Shown: positions 38,132-47,339, numbered from the stretch's first letter. The stretch: 64,000 bases of DNA from Arenibacter sp. ARW7G5Y1 (GCF_003201775.1 NZ_QJJZ01000009.1:124001-188000), one strand, 5' to 3'. A program made the numbers and translations. Notes: generated by a model not told the origin, from the sequence alone.

Positions 38132-39040
38132 TCAATCCAAAAAATGCCTATCGAATGAAAAGGGGTAATCAAGATCGGTATTTACCGTAATTTTTACAGC
38201 CGTATCACGTCCATCTATTTGTAAGCGGGTAATATTTTGTTCCTTCCAAGGCTTATCCTTTATCCAAAAATGGCCATCGCCCTGAACCATTAGAACCGGT
38301 TTGTTAAATGTATCTGCGGCAGATCGAAACAGATCCGTAAAGGTTTTAAACTTATCGGGACCACCTTCCACCATATTTGCATGGCCAAAGACCACCATGG
38401 CAGACACCTTGGATTTTTTTTCTGCCACAAGTTTTTTGATCCATAGACCATTTTGGGTCAGTCGGTTTTTCCATTCCAAGGAATCATGTACTTTGCTTCC
38501 TACCAGGTTAAGACCAACAAACAAAACCTTCCCCGATTCCCAACTAAAATTTTCCTTACGTCCGGACTGATAGGTTACCGTTGGCTCAAAACGCCAATTT
38601 TCATTAAAATGAAGGAAGTACTTATTCCAGTATTTCAATCCTTGTTGTGGATCCGTACAGTCGTTATATTCATTGTCTCCCAAGACGATAAAGGTGGGTG
38701 CCTCAAAGGTCTTTAGTATACTGGAAACTTCCTGATATACATTTTCGTCGCATTCCAGGGCACCTGGTTTTATGTCTCCAACATGAACAACAAATTCGGA
38801 AGGATCCATGTTATTGTGTTTGGAAATAATATCGATCAATCCATCACGCTGTTTTTCATCGTAGGGAACATCGCCAATTGCTGTAAAGGAGATAATAGTG
38901 TTCTCTTTGGTTATGTCATCATTTGTAGATTTGGAAAATTGGCCGTTCTTGCATGAAAAAAGGAACAAGACCATTCCCCAAAAAATCCAATGTTTACAAT
39001 TGGGTTTTTTGAATTTAGGACCTCTGATAGTATTTGGCAT
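38132..39040 (-). CDS. Metallophosphoesterase, probable lipoprotein
   Basis: This 302-residue protein has the calcineurin-like motifs AIGDVPYDE, HVGDIKPGALEC, LGDNEYNDC, GHANM and GDGHFW. The leader ends MVLFLFSC (Cys about 30). YDCTDPQQGL-type features suggest an extracellular or periplasmic phosphatase. The substrate is unknown. It lies 61 bp upstream of nothing on its strand; DoxX is 61 bp behind its start on the same strand. Confidence 0.85.
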   Translation of the reverse strand: MPNTIRGPKFKKPNCKHWIFWGMVLFLFSCKNGQFSKSTNDDITKENTIISFTAIGDVPYDEKQRDGLIDIISKHNNMDPSEFVVHVGDIKPGALECDENVYQEVSSILKTFEAPTFIVLGDNEYNDCTDPQQGLKYWNKYFLHFNENWRFEPTVTYQSGRKENFSWESGKVLFVGLNLVGSKVHDSLEWKNRLTQNGLWIKKLVAEKKSKVSAMVVFGHANMVEGGPDKFKTFTDLFRSAADTFNKPVLMVQGDGHFWIKDKPWKEQNITRLQIDGRDTAVKITVNTDLDYPFSFDRHFLD

Positions 39041-39101
39041 GATAAGGCGGAACCGTAAAAAATTAGATCTTAAATATAATTTAATTACGGGGTAAATTAT
39101 C

Positions 39102-39524
39102 TTATTTCTGCATTTTTAAATAATAATCAGTGGAATGTTTACCAGAACCATAAAACAGAAAGAATACACATACCAACAAAGTAATGGAGGCCAAGACTAG
39201 GTTTCTTGTATTCATTTCCCCTAAAAAATTTACCACTACCGCACCTAAAAGAATCGGTAATTGTGCCAATACCGCCCAACGGGTCAGTAAACCTATTACC
39301 AATAAAAAACCACCTACAAAATGTGCCGGTGCCACATAATGCATAATCAACATACCTCCCGAAATGTCTTGGAAGGGTTTAATTATTTCTGCCATTTGTT
39401 GATGATTGGACATAAAATCCACCCCTTTCAAAAATAGAAAAACACCCAATGCAACCCTTAATAAATCCAAGGGATAATAAGTATGAGCATTGGCCCATTT
39501 GTTTAAAGATTTAATGGTCGCCAT
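39102..39524 (-). CDS. DoxX-family membrane protein
   Basis: This 140-residue protein has about four hydrophobic segments, among them YPLDLLRVALGVFLFLKGVD near the start, HYVAPAHFVGGFLLVIGLLT in the middle and LVLASITLLVCVFFLFYGSG at the end. DoxX proteins are small inner-membrane proteins linked to redox or quinone functions. It may be co-transcribed with the downstream metallophosphoesterase gene (61-bp gap). Confidence 0.85.
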   Translation of the reverse strand: MATIKSLNKWANAHTYYPLDLLRVALGVFLFLKGVDFMSNHQQMAEIIKPFQDISGGMLIMHYVAPAHFVGGFLLVIGLLTRWAVLAQLPILLGAVVVNFLGEMNTRNLVLASITLLVCVFFLFYGSGKHSTDYYLKMQK

Positions 39525-39980
39525 AATTGTAATATTAATGATGCCTATTCTAAGGTACTCATTTTTAGTGAAATATAAAAAAATTGACGGGGCTATTTAA
39601 CAACTAGTGTGCATTACAGGCTTATTTTGTTGGGAACTGACCTGTACCCAAAAATGGATAACCCGAACTTTGGCAGCCCCTAGAATTTTTAAACTCCAAG
39701 TTCTTCCGTTTCTGCTATACTGCCGCTTGGACGTTTCAATAGCATTTTAAGACAAACCTATAAACAACTATTGTTCAATGGATGTGGATATGTTTATTCC
39801 AGGAAGCTTCATGGCACTACATTGGCAATATCTACTTTGTCGTCATTAGGCTTCCAATGCCCAAGTGCAAAAAGCTGAAGAGGAAGTATCAAAGCTTTGA
39901 GCCTGGAATTGTACAAATACATGTGTACAGAAATAAATAGGAGGTACCCCTACTGAATTTTAATAAATTGAAGCAAGGTT
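39525..39980. other. 456-bp intergenic region
   Basis: I see no supportable gene, RNA or mobile element. A minus-strand 18-codon frame near 39688-39744 (MLLKRPSGSIAETEELGV) is too short to defend and could be the decayed end of an older gene. Confidence 0.4.
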
Positions 39981-40790
39981 TTACAACTTGGTTACATCGA
40001 TCTTAAAAAGATCGGCAGCATTCTTCCATAGGATAAGTTCTTTCTTCTCTTCAGGTAGATCCAATTGTTTCATAAAATTGAGATAGGAATTCATATTGGA
40101 TATAGGCCAGTCCGTACCATACAAGAGATACTGTGGATTTCCGGCGTAGGTAATCATTTCCTCCAATTCATTTTTCATAAACCTCTCAAATTTATATGAG
40201 AAATTGCCCAATACCAGCCCAGAAACATCGCTATAGACATTTTTGTTCTTGTAAACCACCTCCATACAATCTTTTATCCAGGGATTGCCCACATGGCAGA
40301 TGACTATTTTAAGGTCCGGAAAATCTACGGCTACATCATCTATGTGTATGGGGTGGGAGTATTTGATTCTTCCCGTTGGTGAGTAAGTGTCCCCGGAATG
40401 AAACATAACCGGGATGTCGTATTCCACTGCCATGTCATAAACTATTTGTAGCCTTTTATCATTAGGGTAGAAAGGTTCATAGCCTGGGTAAAGTTTTAGG
40501 CCTTTTATCAGCCCCTCATCCAGAAATTCACTTATTTCCCTTAAGTCCCTATGGGTGTAGTTCAAATAACTGATGCCCGCAACCACCCCAAGATTATCCC
40601 GTCCACTAATGGCCTCCACAACCTTCTTGGTACTGGGCCTATGTTCGTTTACCTTATAGGAGGATAACACCAAAGAATAATCTACCTTATTTTCCTGCAT
40701 GGTTTCGGTTAGTAGGTTTAGGCATTCTTCCAGCGAGACTACCCTGTCTTCATGGTAGTTGTTGATATGTGTGTGGACGTCTATTATCAT
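39981..40790 (-). CDS. Amidohydrolase-2-family metal-dependent hydrolase
   Basis: This 269-residue TIM-barrel protein has metal ligands in DVHTHIN (strand 1), FHSGDTYS (strand 5), ICHVGNPW (strand 6) and LLYGTDWPISN (strand 8 Asp). It belongs to the ACMSD/dihydroxybenzoate-type group of decarboxylases and hydrolases, but the substrate cannot be told. No related catabolic genes are adjacent, and a 456-bp gap follows. Confidence 0.85.
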   Translation of the reverse strand: MIIDVHTHINNYHEDRVVSLEECLNLLTETMQENKVDYSLVLSSYKVNEHRPSTKKVVEAISGRDNLGVVAGISYLNYTHRDLREISEFLDEGLIKGLKLYPGYEPFYPNDKRLQIVYDMAVEYDIPVMFHSGDTYSPTGRIKYSHPIHIDDVAVDFPDLKIVICHVGNPWIKDCMEVVYKNKNVYSDVSGLVLGNFSYKFERFMKNELEEMITYAGNPQYLLYGTDWPISNMNSYLNFMKQLDLPEEKKELILWKNAADLFKIDVTKL

Positions 40791-40895
40791 AAAATTTCAG
40801 TTATATTTTTAGGGATATTTCCTTTTTTTTTCAAAGGGTTTCATAGGTAACAGTTTGTTTTTTAGTGTTCAGCAGTAGTTATGTATTTGGAATTT

Positions 40896-41105
40896 TTATA
40901 ATTTGTCCGACTTATTATATCCTCTTTTTTCCTGATTCTTTTTGGTTTCGTGAATTGTAATTACCATGGCAATAATCAACAGTATCAATGATATAATCCG
41001 GCCCCAAAAACCAAAGTCCATTTTGTCCCAAGAGCTGATGAAATTCACAAAGATCAGTATGGTACTGGCAACAATTAAAAGCAGGGGATAGTTTATTTTT
41101 CGCAT
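40896..41105 (-). CDS. Small two-helix membrane protein
   Basis: This 69-residue protein has two hydrophobic segments, YPLLLIVASTILIFVNFI and WGRIISLILLIIAMVITI, and a Lys-rich tail (KKNQEKRGYNKSDKL). No family is recognised. It follows the VOC gene after 7 bp on the same strand, which supports a real operon member. Confidence 0.6.
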   Translation of the reverse strand: MRKINYPLLLIVASTILIFVNFISSWDKMDFGFWGRIISLILLIIAMVITIHETKKNQEKRGYNKSDKL

Positions 41106-41112
41106 TGGCCTA

Positions 41113-41808
41113 TCATTTTTTCTGGGTGTTTGGATTATTAAGTCTAACGACCTTTATACATTCATTGTTGAATTCCACATGGTACTGTTTTCCTTTCTCT
41201 TGTAATACTAGTTCAAACTCGGAAGGAAAGGCTTTGTCATTGGTAGGGAACCATCTTCTATGGGCTTTGTCAATACATATAAATAATCCATATTCATCCC
41301 CCATGGCACAAAAATTTCCAAACCCTCCATCATAGATCCCAATTCCCATAGCATCCCTTAAGATACTAAAAACGTTTTCAATATTACTAGTAGGGATTCC
41401 AATTTCCGAAATTCCCAGGAACAGTTCCGGTCCAAAATTCCGTTCCGATCCATTTCTTAAGTTTTTACGCGCTATAAGCTCCACAATATTTTTGTCCGGG
41501 TCGTAAAAGTAGATGGCTCTTGCATTCCAGGCCGTGAAATTGATAATGTCATCTTGGCCGTCTTTCAAAATGGTAAGTCTGGATTTGATCCATAGCAATG
41601 CTTCTTCCTCTTTATTGGCAGGGATATTGATAGCAAAATGATAAGGTGTAGCCGTTTTTTTTAGTTCAAAATGGAGTAGGGTATAGCCAATTTGAAAGGA
41701 AATATTTTTGGAAGATTTTTTCACTACTACCAATCCCAACACTTGAGAGTAAAACTCAGTTTGCCTCCCAATATGGGAAGTGTATAGGGTCAGTTCCTTA
41801 ATCTTCAT
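41113..41808 (-). CDS. VOC (glyoxalase/bleomycin-resistance) family protein, two VOC modules
   Basis: This 231-residue protein has two glyoxalase-like modules, IKELTLYTSHIGRQTEFYSQ with VLGLVVV (first) and EIGIPTSNIENVFSILRDAM (second). YFYDPDKNIVELIARK matches the third strand of the first module. VOC proteins include dioxygenases and lyases; the reaction is not known. A downstream small membrane protein is 7 bp away. Confidence 0.85.
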   Translation of the reverse strand: MKIKELTLYTSHIGRQTEFYSQVLGLVVVKKSSKNISFQIGYTLLHFELKKTATPYHFAINIPANKEEEALLWIKSRLTILKDGQDDIINFTAWNARAIYFYDPDKNIVELIARKNLRNGSERNFGPELFLGISEIGIPTSNIENVFSILRDAMGIGIYDGGFGNFCAMGDEYGLFICIDKAHRRWFPTNDKAFPSEFELVLQEKGKQYHVEFNNECIKVVRLNNPNTQKK

Positions 41809-41832
41809 TCTTAGGTTATCTTAGCCGGCAAT

Positions 41833-41888
41833 GTAAACTACCTCGGGGCAAGCCTCGGGGTACTATACCCTTTGGCGGTGCCAATAAA
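41833..41888 (+). repeat. 56-bp dispersed repeat, copy A
   Basis: It starts GTAAACTACC, contains two CCTCGGGG units separated by CAAG, and ends CGGTGCCAATAAA. It matches the reverse complement of 62332-62387 at 54 of 56 bases. GC content is high for this AT-rich region. It lies 24 bp upstream of the VOC start codon. Confidence 0.9.
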
Positions 41889-41973
41889 TGGATCTTAGAT
41901 CAAACTTCTGCTTCCCCTAAGATAATAAATATTGAACATTCAACCTGTACATAGGTTACGGAAAGTTAGGAGA

Positions 41974-42504
41974 CTATTCGCAAATACTACAGTTGGAGTC
42001 ACCTGTAAGTTTGCCCGCCACATTTATTTCAAATTTACAGCATTCATTAAAGTTATGGATAAGAAGTGATTTTGCACGTCTAATCCTTGCTTTAACGTTG
42101 GCCAAGCTAATTCCCAATTCTTCTGCCGCTGCCCTTTGGGTTTTGCCCTGTAGGTACACCAAATGAATTGCTTCTTTGTAAGCTTGGGGTAAGTTGGTTA
42201 CAAACCGATCAAAACAACAGAATTCCTGATGACCGTCGTTAGTGGATGAAATTTCATACCTAGGGTTATGATGCACAGCTTTGGAGGTAAGATGGTAATG
42301 ATTGGCAATTTCATTTCTAACAATGGTAAATACCCATGCCCTAACTTTTTCCGAGTCCTTTAAGGTGTTTATTTTTTGATGGATTTTAAGGAAGGCGTTC
42401 TGAATTATCTCTCTAGTTGCTTCCTCATCTTTTACTTTTTTCAAAATAAAAAAGTAAATTTCGCTATAGTGTTTTTTCCAAATGTCTGCCGTTTCAATCT
42501 TCAT
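41974..42504 (-). CDS. sigZ: ECF RNA polymerase sigma factor, SigZ-like
   Basis: This 176-residue sigma-70-family protein has region 2 (SEIYFFILKKVKDEEATREI, NAFLKIHQKI, VRAWVFTIVRNEIANHY) and region 4 (LPQAYKEAIHLVYLQGKTQR, AAEELGISLANVKARIRRAK). The C-terminus has a Cys-rich tail CCKFEINVAGKLTGDSNCSI plus CE, typical of the SigZ group. The Cys tail suggests metal or redox sensing by the sigma factor itself. The metallothionein-like gene lies 42 bp upstream on the same strand. No anti-sigma gene is visible. Confidence 0.9.
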   Translation of the reverse strand: MKIETADIWKKHYSEIYFFILKKVKDEEATREIIQNAFLKIHQKINTLKDSEKVRAWVFTIVRNEIANHYHLTSKAVHHNPRYEISSTNDGHQEFCCFDRFVTNLPQAYKEAIHLVYLQGKTQRAAAEELGISLANVKARIRRAKSLLIHNFNECCKFEINVAGKLTGDSNCSICE

Positions 42505-42519
42505 AAGTATAATATACGA

Positions 42520-42548
42520 GGTTGGCCTTGAAAGACCAACCTTTTTTT
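42520..42548 (+). terminator. Hairpin with plus-strand T-run between sigZ and the metallothionein-like gene
   Basis: GGTTGGCC (42520-42527), loop TTGAAA, GACCAACC (42534-42541) and then seven T form a rho-independent terminator on the plus strand. On the minus strand it lies between the metallothionein-like stop and the sigZ start with no T-run, so there it is a hairpin that could lower sigZ expression. Confidence 0.7.
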
Positions 42549-42660
42549 AACAACATTCACATTTGCTACAATCGCATTTACTGCAAGGACAATTTTTTTC
42601 CAAACAGTTCTCACAATTACATTTGGTGCATTCGCATTGGATACATTTACAATTGTTCAT
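42547..42660 (-). CDS. Metallothionein-like Cys-rich small protein
   Basis: This 37-residue protein was found by translating the gap upstream of sigZ. It reads MNNCKCIQCECTKCNCENC (1-19), then LEKNCPCSKCDCSKCECC (20-37). It has 14 cysteines (38%), nearly all in CxC or CxxC spacing, and almost no aromatic residues, the composition of metallothioneins. It would bind Cu(I), Zn(II) or Cd(II) in the cytoplasm. It lies directly before sigZ on the same strand, with a hairpin between them. It does not look like cyanobacterial SmtA, which has His and aromatic residues. A chance ORF with such regular cysteine spacing is very unlikely. Confidence 0.85.
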   Translation of the reverse strand: MNNCKCIQCECTKCNCENCLEKNCPCSKCDCSKCECC

Positions 42661-42875
42661 TTCTAAAAGATTTAAAGTTTATTAAGGAGACCAACTTTGG
42701 CCAAAAAGGATACAAAAAAAATAGGTGATTTTGTGTGATATTTTGGCAGGTTGATAAAAGATAAAGGCTAAACACGCTTCAGGATTATATTCTTACGAGA
42801 ATTACCCCTAAAATTTCCATGTTAGGATGTCCCATATACTTTGTAATCATTACCGTATATAAAAAACACTGAAGC

Positions 42876-43991
42876 TCAAAAAATATTTTGTCTTATCCTT
42901 TTCGGTTGCACGGAGACACTGGTAACCACCTCAAAATCAATGATGCCCAAAACCAATTCCTCCTGGGTAAGTACCTCTACTTTCCACAAGCCTTCCTTTA
43001 TATTGTTCTTGTAGGTATATCCCCTATAACCGCCATCACGCCCTCCAGTAATATCGTAACCAATATCCTCTATAATTTCCCAGTCCTGGGTAGCATCATT
43101 ATACCATTTCCAACGATGAAAAACTGTTTTCTTTAAGCTGGTAGGAGCAAATATGGATGAAAACACATAGACATTTTCATTGGGTTTCTGTATAAATTTT
43201 AGTCTGTGCTTTCTCCAGAACACATACCAATCATCCGTTTCGTAGGTAACAAGGTAGTTGTTGTTGTCTTTTGTAACTTGATGGGCTACTATGCCATTGC
43301 TTAGGGCTAGGGGTACCGGTGGGATAAGCTTGAAAAAATAGAATGTGTTGATCATGATGTATATGAAAAACACAATCCCTATGAGTTTTCCCAGGTGTAT
43401 TTCGGATCTTGTACTTGGACTTGCACGATAAATAATAGCGATAAGAGCCAGCGTACTGAATAAACTTAAGAGACCCGAAAGTATAAAAATATTGGGACTC
43501 ATTTCCTTGATCAGCACAGGCACCATAAAGGTGAAAAAAGTAAAACTGATAAAAAAATATACACTGAATTGTAAGTATTTATTGGATATTCTTTTTTTTA
43601 GAATTTCATTCGCAAATAATAGTACAAGGAGTATGATCAGGAAGAAGACCGTTTTGGACATGGATACGCTACGTGAAAAATAAATAACATAGGCACTGGA
43701 GAGCCCACCAAAGAAAAATTGTATGGCCAATGGATAGTATTCTTTAAACCTATCAAGTATGGTATTGTTCCATTTACCATCATCGGCTAGGTTGTAAAGG
43801 TAGAGGGTAATGGTCAACGAGGTCATGTGCAGGCAGAGTACGCTAAGGTCGTATAACCTATCTATGCGTCCTAAGGTAAGGGTGTCAAATATAAACCCCC
43901 CAATGAAAAATAGGATGGGAGCGTATTTTTCATGCTTTCTGATAAATCCGAGTAACCGGCTATTCCTAAACTGTACCAAGCTTCTTTTCAT
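42876..43991 (-). CDS. DUF2914-domain membrane protein
   Basis: This 371-residue protein has seven or more hydrophobic segments in the first 230 residues (APILFFIGGFIFDTLTLG, YPLAIQFFFGGLSSAYVIYF, LIGIVFFIYIMINTFYFF). The C-terminal DUF2914 domain follows (VFHRWKWYN, GGRDGGYRGYTYK, GLWKVEVLTQEELVLGIIDF). DUF2914 is an extracytoplasmic beta domain of unknown role. The membrane part may be a transporter-like or sensor region. Confidence 0.85.
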   Translation of the reverse strand: MKRSLVQFRNSRLLGFIRKHEKYAPILFFIGGFIFDTLTLGRIDRLYDLSVLCLHMTSLTITLYLYNLADDGKWNNTILDRFKEYYPLAIQFFFGGLSSAYVIYFSRSVSMSKTVFFLIILLVLLFANEILKKRISNKYLQFSVYFFISFTFFTFMVPVLIKEMSPNIFILSGLLSLFSTLALIAIIYRASPSTRSEIHLGKLIGIVFFIYIMINTFYFFKLIPPVPLALSNGIVAHQVTKDNNNYLVTYETDDWYVFWRKHRLKFIQKPNENVYVFSSIFAPTSLKKTVFHRWKWYNDATQDWEIIEDIGYDITGGRDGGYRGYTYKNNIKEGLWKVEVLTQEELVLGIIDFEVVTSVSVQPKRIRQNIF

Positions 43992-44115
43992 CCCATTGTT
44001 GAGTACGTAAATTTATAGCACAAAAGGCAATTTCAATAACCCGTATCAACAAGTTTTTGCTTCTACCACCTTAAGATTTGGCGTAAATTAATTTTATGAT
44101 CTAATTAAGGAAACC

Positions 44116-45228
44116 TTATTTTCCACCGTATAACTTATAAACTTCCGTTCCTGCGCTAAGAAAGGCTCCCGTACCATAAACTTCAGTCTTGTCGGCCCAA
44201 GCCTTGCCAGGTGCGGCACCAATAGGCTGAACATAACCTAGCATGCCTTCAGGGGTAACATGGCTTATTAAGGTGTTCCATCCCTTCTTTACAGAAGGGG
44301 CATAAGTGTTCTTATCCAAAATGCCCTGGTTTATGCCCCAGGCCAGACCGTAAACATTAAATGCGGTTCCACTGGTCTCTGGAGTGGGATAAAATTTCTG
44401 CCCCAATAAACTCATAGCCCAGTGCCCTTCGGGCGTCTGGATTTTCAGGAGTTTGGCAGCCATTTTTTTGTATATATTCAGGAAATATTTGTACTCCTTG
44501 CTTTGAGGATCCAATTCGTTCATTACATTAACGAGTCCGGCAAATACCCAACCGTTGCCCCTGGACCAAAATATCTTAGTGCCGTTGTCCAATTTACCCA
44601 TATAGTTTTCGTCCCTATAGTATAGGCTTTCTTTTTTATCGAAAAGAAAATCGGTGGTGGCTTTGAATTCTGTCAACATGAAATCCAGGTATTTTTTATC
44701 ACCGGTTACATTATACAATTTTGCCCAGACTGGTGGGGACATAAAAAGGGCGTCACACCAATTCCAACGATCCTGGTGAAAAGGGGTATTCCAGTGAAGG
44801 GAACTTTGCGAAGGATGGTACATTATAAAATTAAACTGTTCTTTAGTGGGTTCTATCATAGCCTTGTCCTGATACTTTCTGTAAAGATCAATATACAATT
44901 GCCCAACGGTATGATCATCTGCATGGTATTTTCTACTGTGCAGTTGCCATTCATGCTTTTGCCCAATGTCTTTGAGCCACTCATAATATTTGTCATTATT
45001 GGCCATAGCCGCCCATTTTACCATTCCGACGTACAAGGCCCCGTTGGTCCAATCCAAAGGGTGATGTGGTTTGTCATGTCCACTGTACAACCCCTGGAAA
45101 TTATCTATCTGCCAGTTGGCCACTTTTTCCATGATTTTGGTAACTTCGGACGGATTTATTTCCTGTGCATGTGTATGCGCAGTTAAAACGAGCATTAGAA
45201 AAGCTATTATAGTATTTGATTTGTTCAT
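44116..45228 (-). CDS. GH105/GH88-type unsaturated glycuronyl hydrolase
   Basis: This 370-residue protein has a signal peptide (MNKSNTIIAFLMLVLTAHTHAQ). It shows GH105 features: DWTNGALYVGMVKWAAM (first alpha-barrel turn), HADDHTVGQLYIDLY, WNWCDALFMSPPVWAKL (catalytic Asp region) and FWSRGNGWVFAGLV. The fold is an alpha6/alpha6 barrel. It removes the unsaturated uronic acid left by polysaccharide lyases, such as rhamnogalacturonan or ulvan lyases. No lyase is visible in the window. It stands alone. Confidence 0.9.
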   Translation of the reverse strand: MNKSNTIIAFLMLVLTAHTHAQEINPSEVTKIMEKVANWQIDNFQGLYSGHDKPHHPLDWTNGALYVGMVKWAAMANNDKYYEWLKDIGQKHEWQLHSRKYHADDHTVGQLYIDLYRKYQDKAMIEPTKEQFNFIMYHPSQSSLHWNTPFHQDRWNWCDALFMSPPVWAKLYNVTGDKKYLDFMLTEFKATTDFLFDKKESLYYRDENYMGKLDNGTKIFWSRGNGWVFAGLVNVMNELDPQSKEYKYFLNIYKKMAAKLLKIQTPEGHWAMSLLGQKFYPTPETSGTAFNVYGLAWGINQGILDKNTYAPSVKKGWNTLISHVTPEGMLGYVQPIGAAPGKAWADKTEVYGTGAFLSAGTEVYKLYGGK

Positions 45229-45427
45229 TGGTAAAGTATTTTTTGTGTTGAATATTCTTACGCTATTAGACAGGCAAGATAGTAAAAATAATGTAGCACT
45301 GAATTGTGAAATTAAGGTCGGTACCTCCTTATAAATTTAATGAGGATGATAGGTATCGGGGCAATATATTGTAAAACCCGGAATTGGGATGAATTATGAT
45401 TTTAGAATGTATAGGGCAACAATGGTA

Positions 45428-45826
45428 CTATTTACTTTTTGATAGGGCGGTAAGGACCTGCATTGCTTTTTCCGAATCTTTGGTATCCACAAAAATGTGG
45501 TCGTGGTAATATCCGGCAATGACATTGCAGCTTATGTCATTTTTGGCCAAAGCTGCGGAAAACGCGGCAGTTAAACCAACTGCTTCCAAAGAGGAATGAA
45601 TTTTTAAGGTAATCCAAGAGGCTACGTATTCGTAGGGAAGCTGTAAGTGGTCTGCCTTGATCTTTTCGATTATAATAGTGGTCCCTTCATTTTCCTTGAA
45701 CTCACCTATCGTATCCTTTCGATCCACGGTACTTATATCATCCACTGTACAAAAAACGTACTCGCCCTTATTTAATTGGGGAGACATGTTATTTATTAAC
45801 TTGGACATATTGGTTTCTCCAATCAT
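45428..45826 (-). CDS. ACT-domain protein (DUF3700/ACT-like)
   Basis: This 132-residue protein shows a small-molecule-binding ACT fold: GEYVFCTVDD, EYVASWITLKIHSSLEAVGL, TAAFSAALAKNDISCNVIAG and YYHDHIFV. Such proteins bind amino acids. An alternative start is five codons in at MSKLINN. No partner gene is adjacent. Confidence 0.75.
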   Translation of the reverse strand: MIGETNMSKLINNMSPQLNKGEYVFCTVDDISTVDRKDTIGEFKENEGTTIIIEKIKADHLQLPYEYVASWITLKIHSSLEAVGLTAAFSAALAKNDISCNVIAGYYHDHIFVDTKDSEKAMQVLTALSKSK

Positions 45827-45963
45827 CTATTTTAAATTTTTGAGGTACATAAATAATAGCCTATTCAATTGAAATATTATGTTCACTTTTACTTAATTAC
45901 CATGTTTGGTATCAACTTTCCCAAAAGGAATGGATTTGAATCCCCATTACGCAGTGGAAATAT

Positions 45964-47139
45964 CTATAATCCAACATTTATTTTATGGGCTCGTTGTTGT
46001 CCAATTAAAGCCAATTCAGTGGCTAGGAAACAATGGTCTTGGGTCATAGCGGTTTCCGTTCGTTGCACCACATCGTTTACCAATTGTTCGCCATAGGGCA
46101 TATAGATATTGGAACAATCGTAATATTTTGTTTCTTTCTGGTTCACTAAAAATAGATGATTACCACCTTCTCGGCCTGCAATGTCTATATATTTTCTCAT
46201 TTCTATATAGCCTTCCGTCCCCAAAATAAAGGTACGGCCATCCCCCCAAGTGCCCAGGCCGTCAGGTGTAAACCAGTCGATCCTGATGTAGCCGGTAGCG
46301 TGCGGACTTCTAACGCTCATATCCCCAAAATCCTGGTAGGTAGGATTATGTAAATTCTTAAAATTTCCAATTTGCGAATAATTGACTTCCGCTTGTTGGG
46401 AGTTGGTGTAAAAAAGAAATTGATCGCACTGGTGGGAACCTATATCACATAAAATTCCTCCTGCTTTGTTAGGATCAAAAAACCATTCGGCACGAGTTTC
46501 GGGTCGCATACGATGGGGCCCTAGTCCAATTGTCTGAACAACCTTTCCTATAGCTCCTGCGCTTACTAGTTCTGCAGCTTTTACAGAGGCCGGATTTCCT
46601 AAGCGCTCACTATAGACTATTGAATAGATTCGCTTTGTTTCCTTTTGTACTTTTTTTACTTCTTTCAACTGTTCCAAGGTAAGGATACCTGGTTTGTCCG
46701 CCATAAAATCCTTTCCGGATTGCATTACTCGAATTCCTAGAGGAGCCCTTTCTATAGGAATGGAAGCGCTGGCCACGAGCTGAATTCTGTTGTCCTCAAT
46801 AATTTCATTTTCGCTTTTTGCGATTTTTACTTTAGGGTATCGTTTAATGAATTGCTGCAATAATTCAGGTTCCTTGGCATAAACGGCCACCAAACTTCCA
46901 CCTCCGTTAATTAAGGAGTCTACCATACCGTATATATGGCCATGGTTCAATCCTATAACCGAAAATTTAATGGATTCCTTGATTTTGGACGGTTTATTGG
47001 ATGGTAATTTAATTTCTTCCGGTCTCGAGGTATTATGTAAGTTGTGGCCAAAAAGGTGGGTCGGGATCATGGCTGCTCCAGCTATTCCTGCTACTGAAGC
47101 AAAGGATTGACTTATAAATTTACGTCTATTGAATGACAT
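45964..47139 (-). CDS. Gfo/Idh/MocA-family oxidoreductase with Tat-like leader
   Basis: This 391-residue protein has RRKF at 5-8 and a hydrophobic stretch to about residue 28, a Tat-like signal. The Rossmann part IKFSVIGLNHGHIYGMVDSL follows. The catalytic-side motif is YSERLGNPASVKAAELVSAG with GKVVQTIGLGPHRM, then ILCDIGSHQCDQFLF with the conserved His. It is distinct from the GH109-type protein at 1628 and is more like a dehydrogenase of sugar or inositol type. The substrate is unknown. Confidence 0.85.
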   Translation of the reverse strand: MSFNRRKFISQSFASVAGIAGAAMIPTHLFGHNLHNTSRPEEIKLPSNKPSKIKESIKFSVIGLNHGHIYGMVDSLINGGGSLVAVYAKEPELLQQFIKRYPKVKIAKSENEIIEDNRIQLVASASIPIERAPLGIRVMQSGKDFMADKPGILTLEQLKEVKKVQKETKRIYSIVYSERLGNPASVKAAELVSAGAIGKVVQTIGLGPHRMRPETRAEWFFDPNKAGGILCDIGSHQCDQFLFYTNSQQAEVNYSQIGNFKNLHNPTYQDFGDMSVRSPHATGYIRIDWFTPDGLGTWGDGRTFILGTEGYIEMRKYIDIAGREGGNHLFLVNQKETKYYDCSNIYMPYGEQLVNDVVQRTETAMTQDHCFLATELALIGQQRAHKINVGL

Positions 47140-47339
47140 TTGTTTTGGTTTTAAGTTTTTGAAATATAAGTTTAAACTTTGAATTATCGGTAAAAAGGGA
47201 TATTCATTCTCTATTAGAGGAATCCGCTATATATGTCAACAAGCTATTAAGCTCTGTTCATAGTGGTATGATAATTATCATTTAAAATAAACCGATTAAT
47301 AAATACTTTTAGAATAAAATAATTCAAAAATCAAATATT

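Noticed and set aside
39525-39980. Possible decayed insertion sequence
   Set aside because: No terminal inverted repeats, target duplication or transposase motif could be found in either strand.
41833-41888. 56-bp repeat as a CRISPR repeat
   Set aside because: Only two copies, 20 kb apart and in opposite orientation, with no spacer array or cas gene.
42522-42728. Plus-strand 68-residue frame
   Set aside because: It is antisense to the metallothionein-like gene; its codons are the complement of the Cys codons, and a plus-strand terminator falls inside it.
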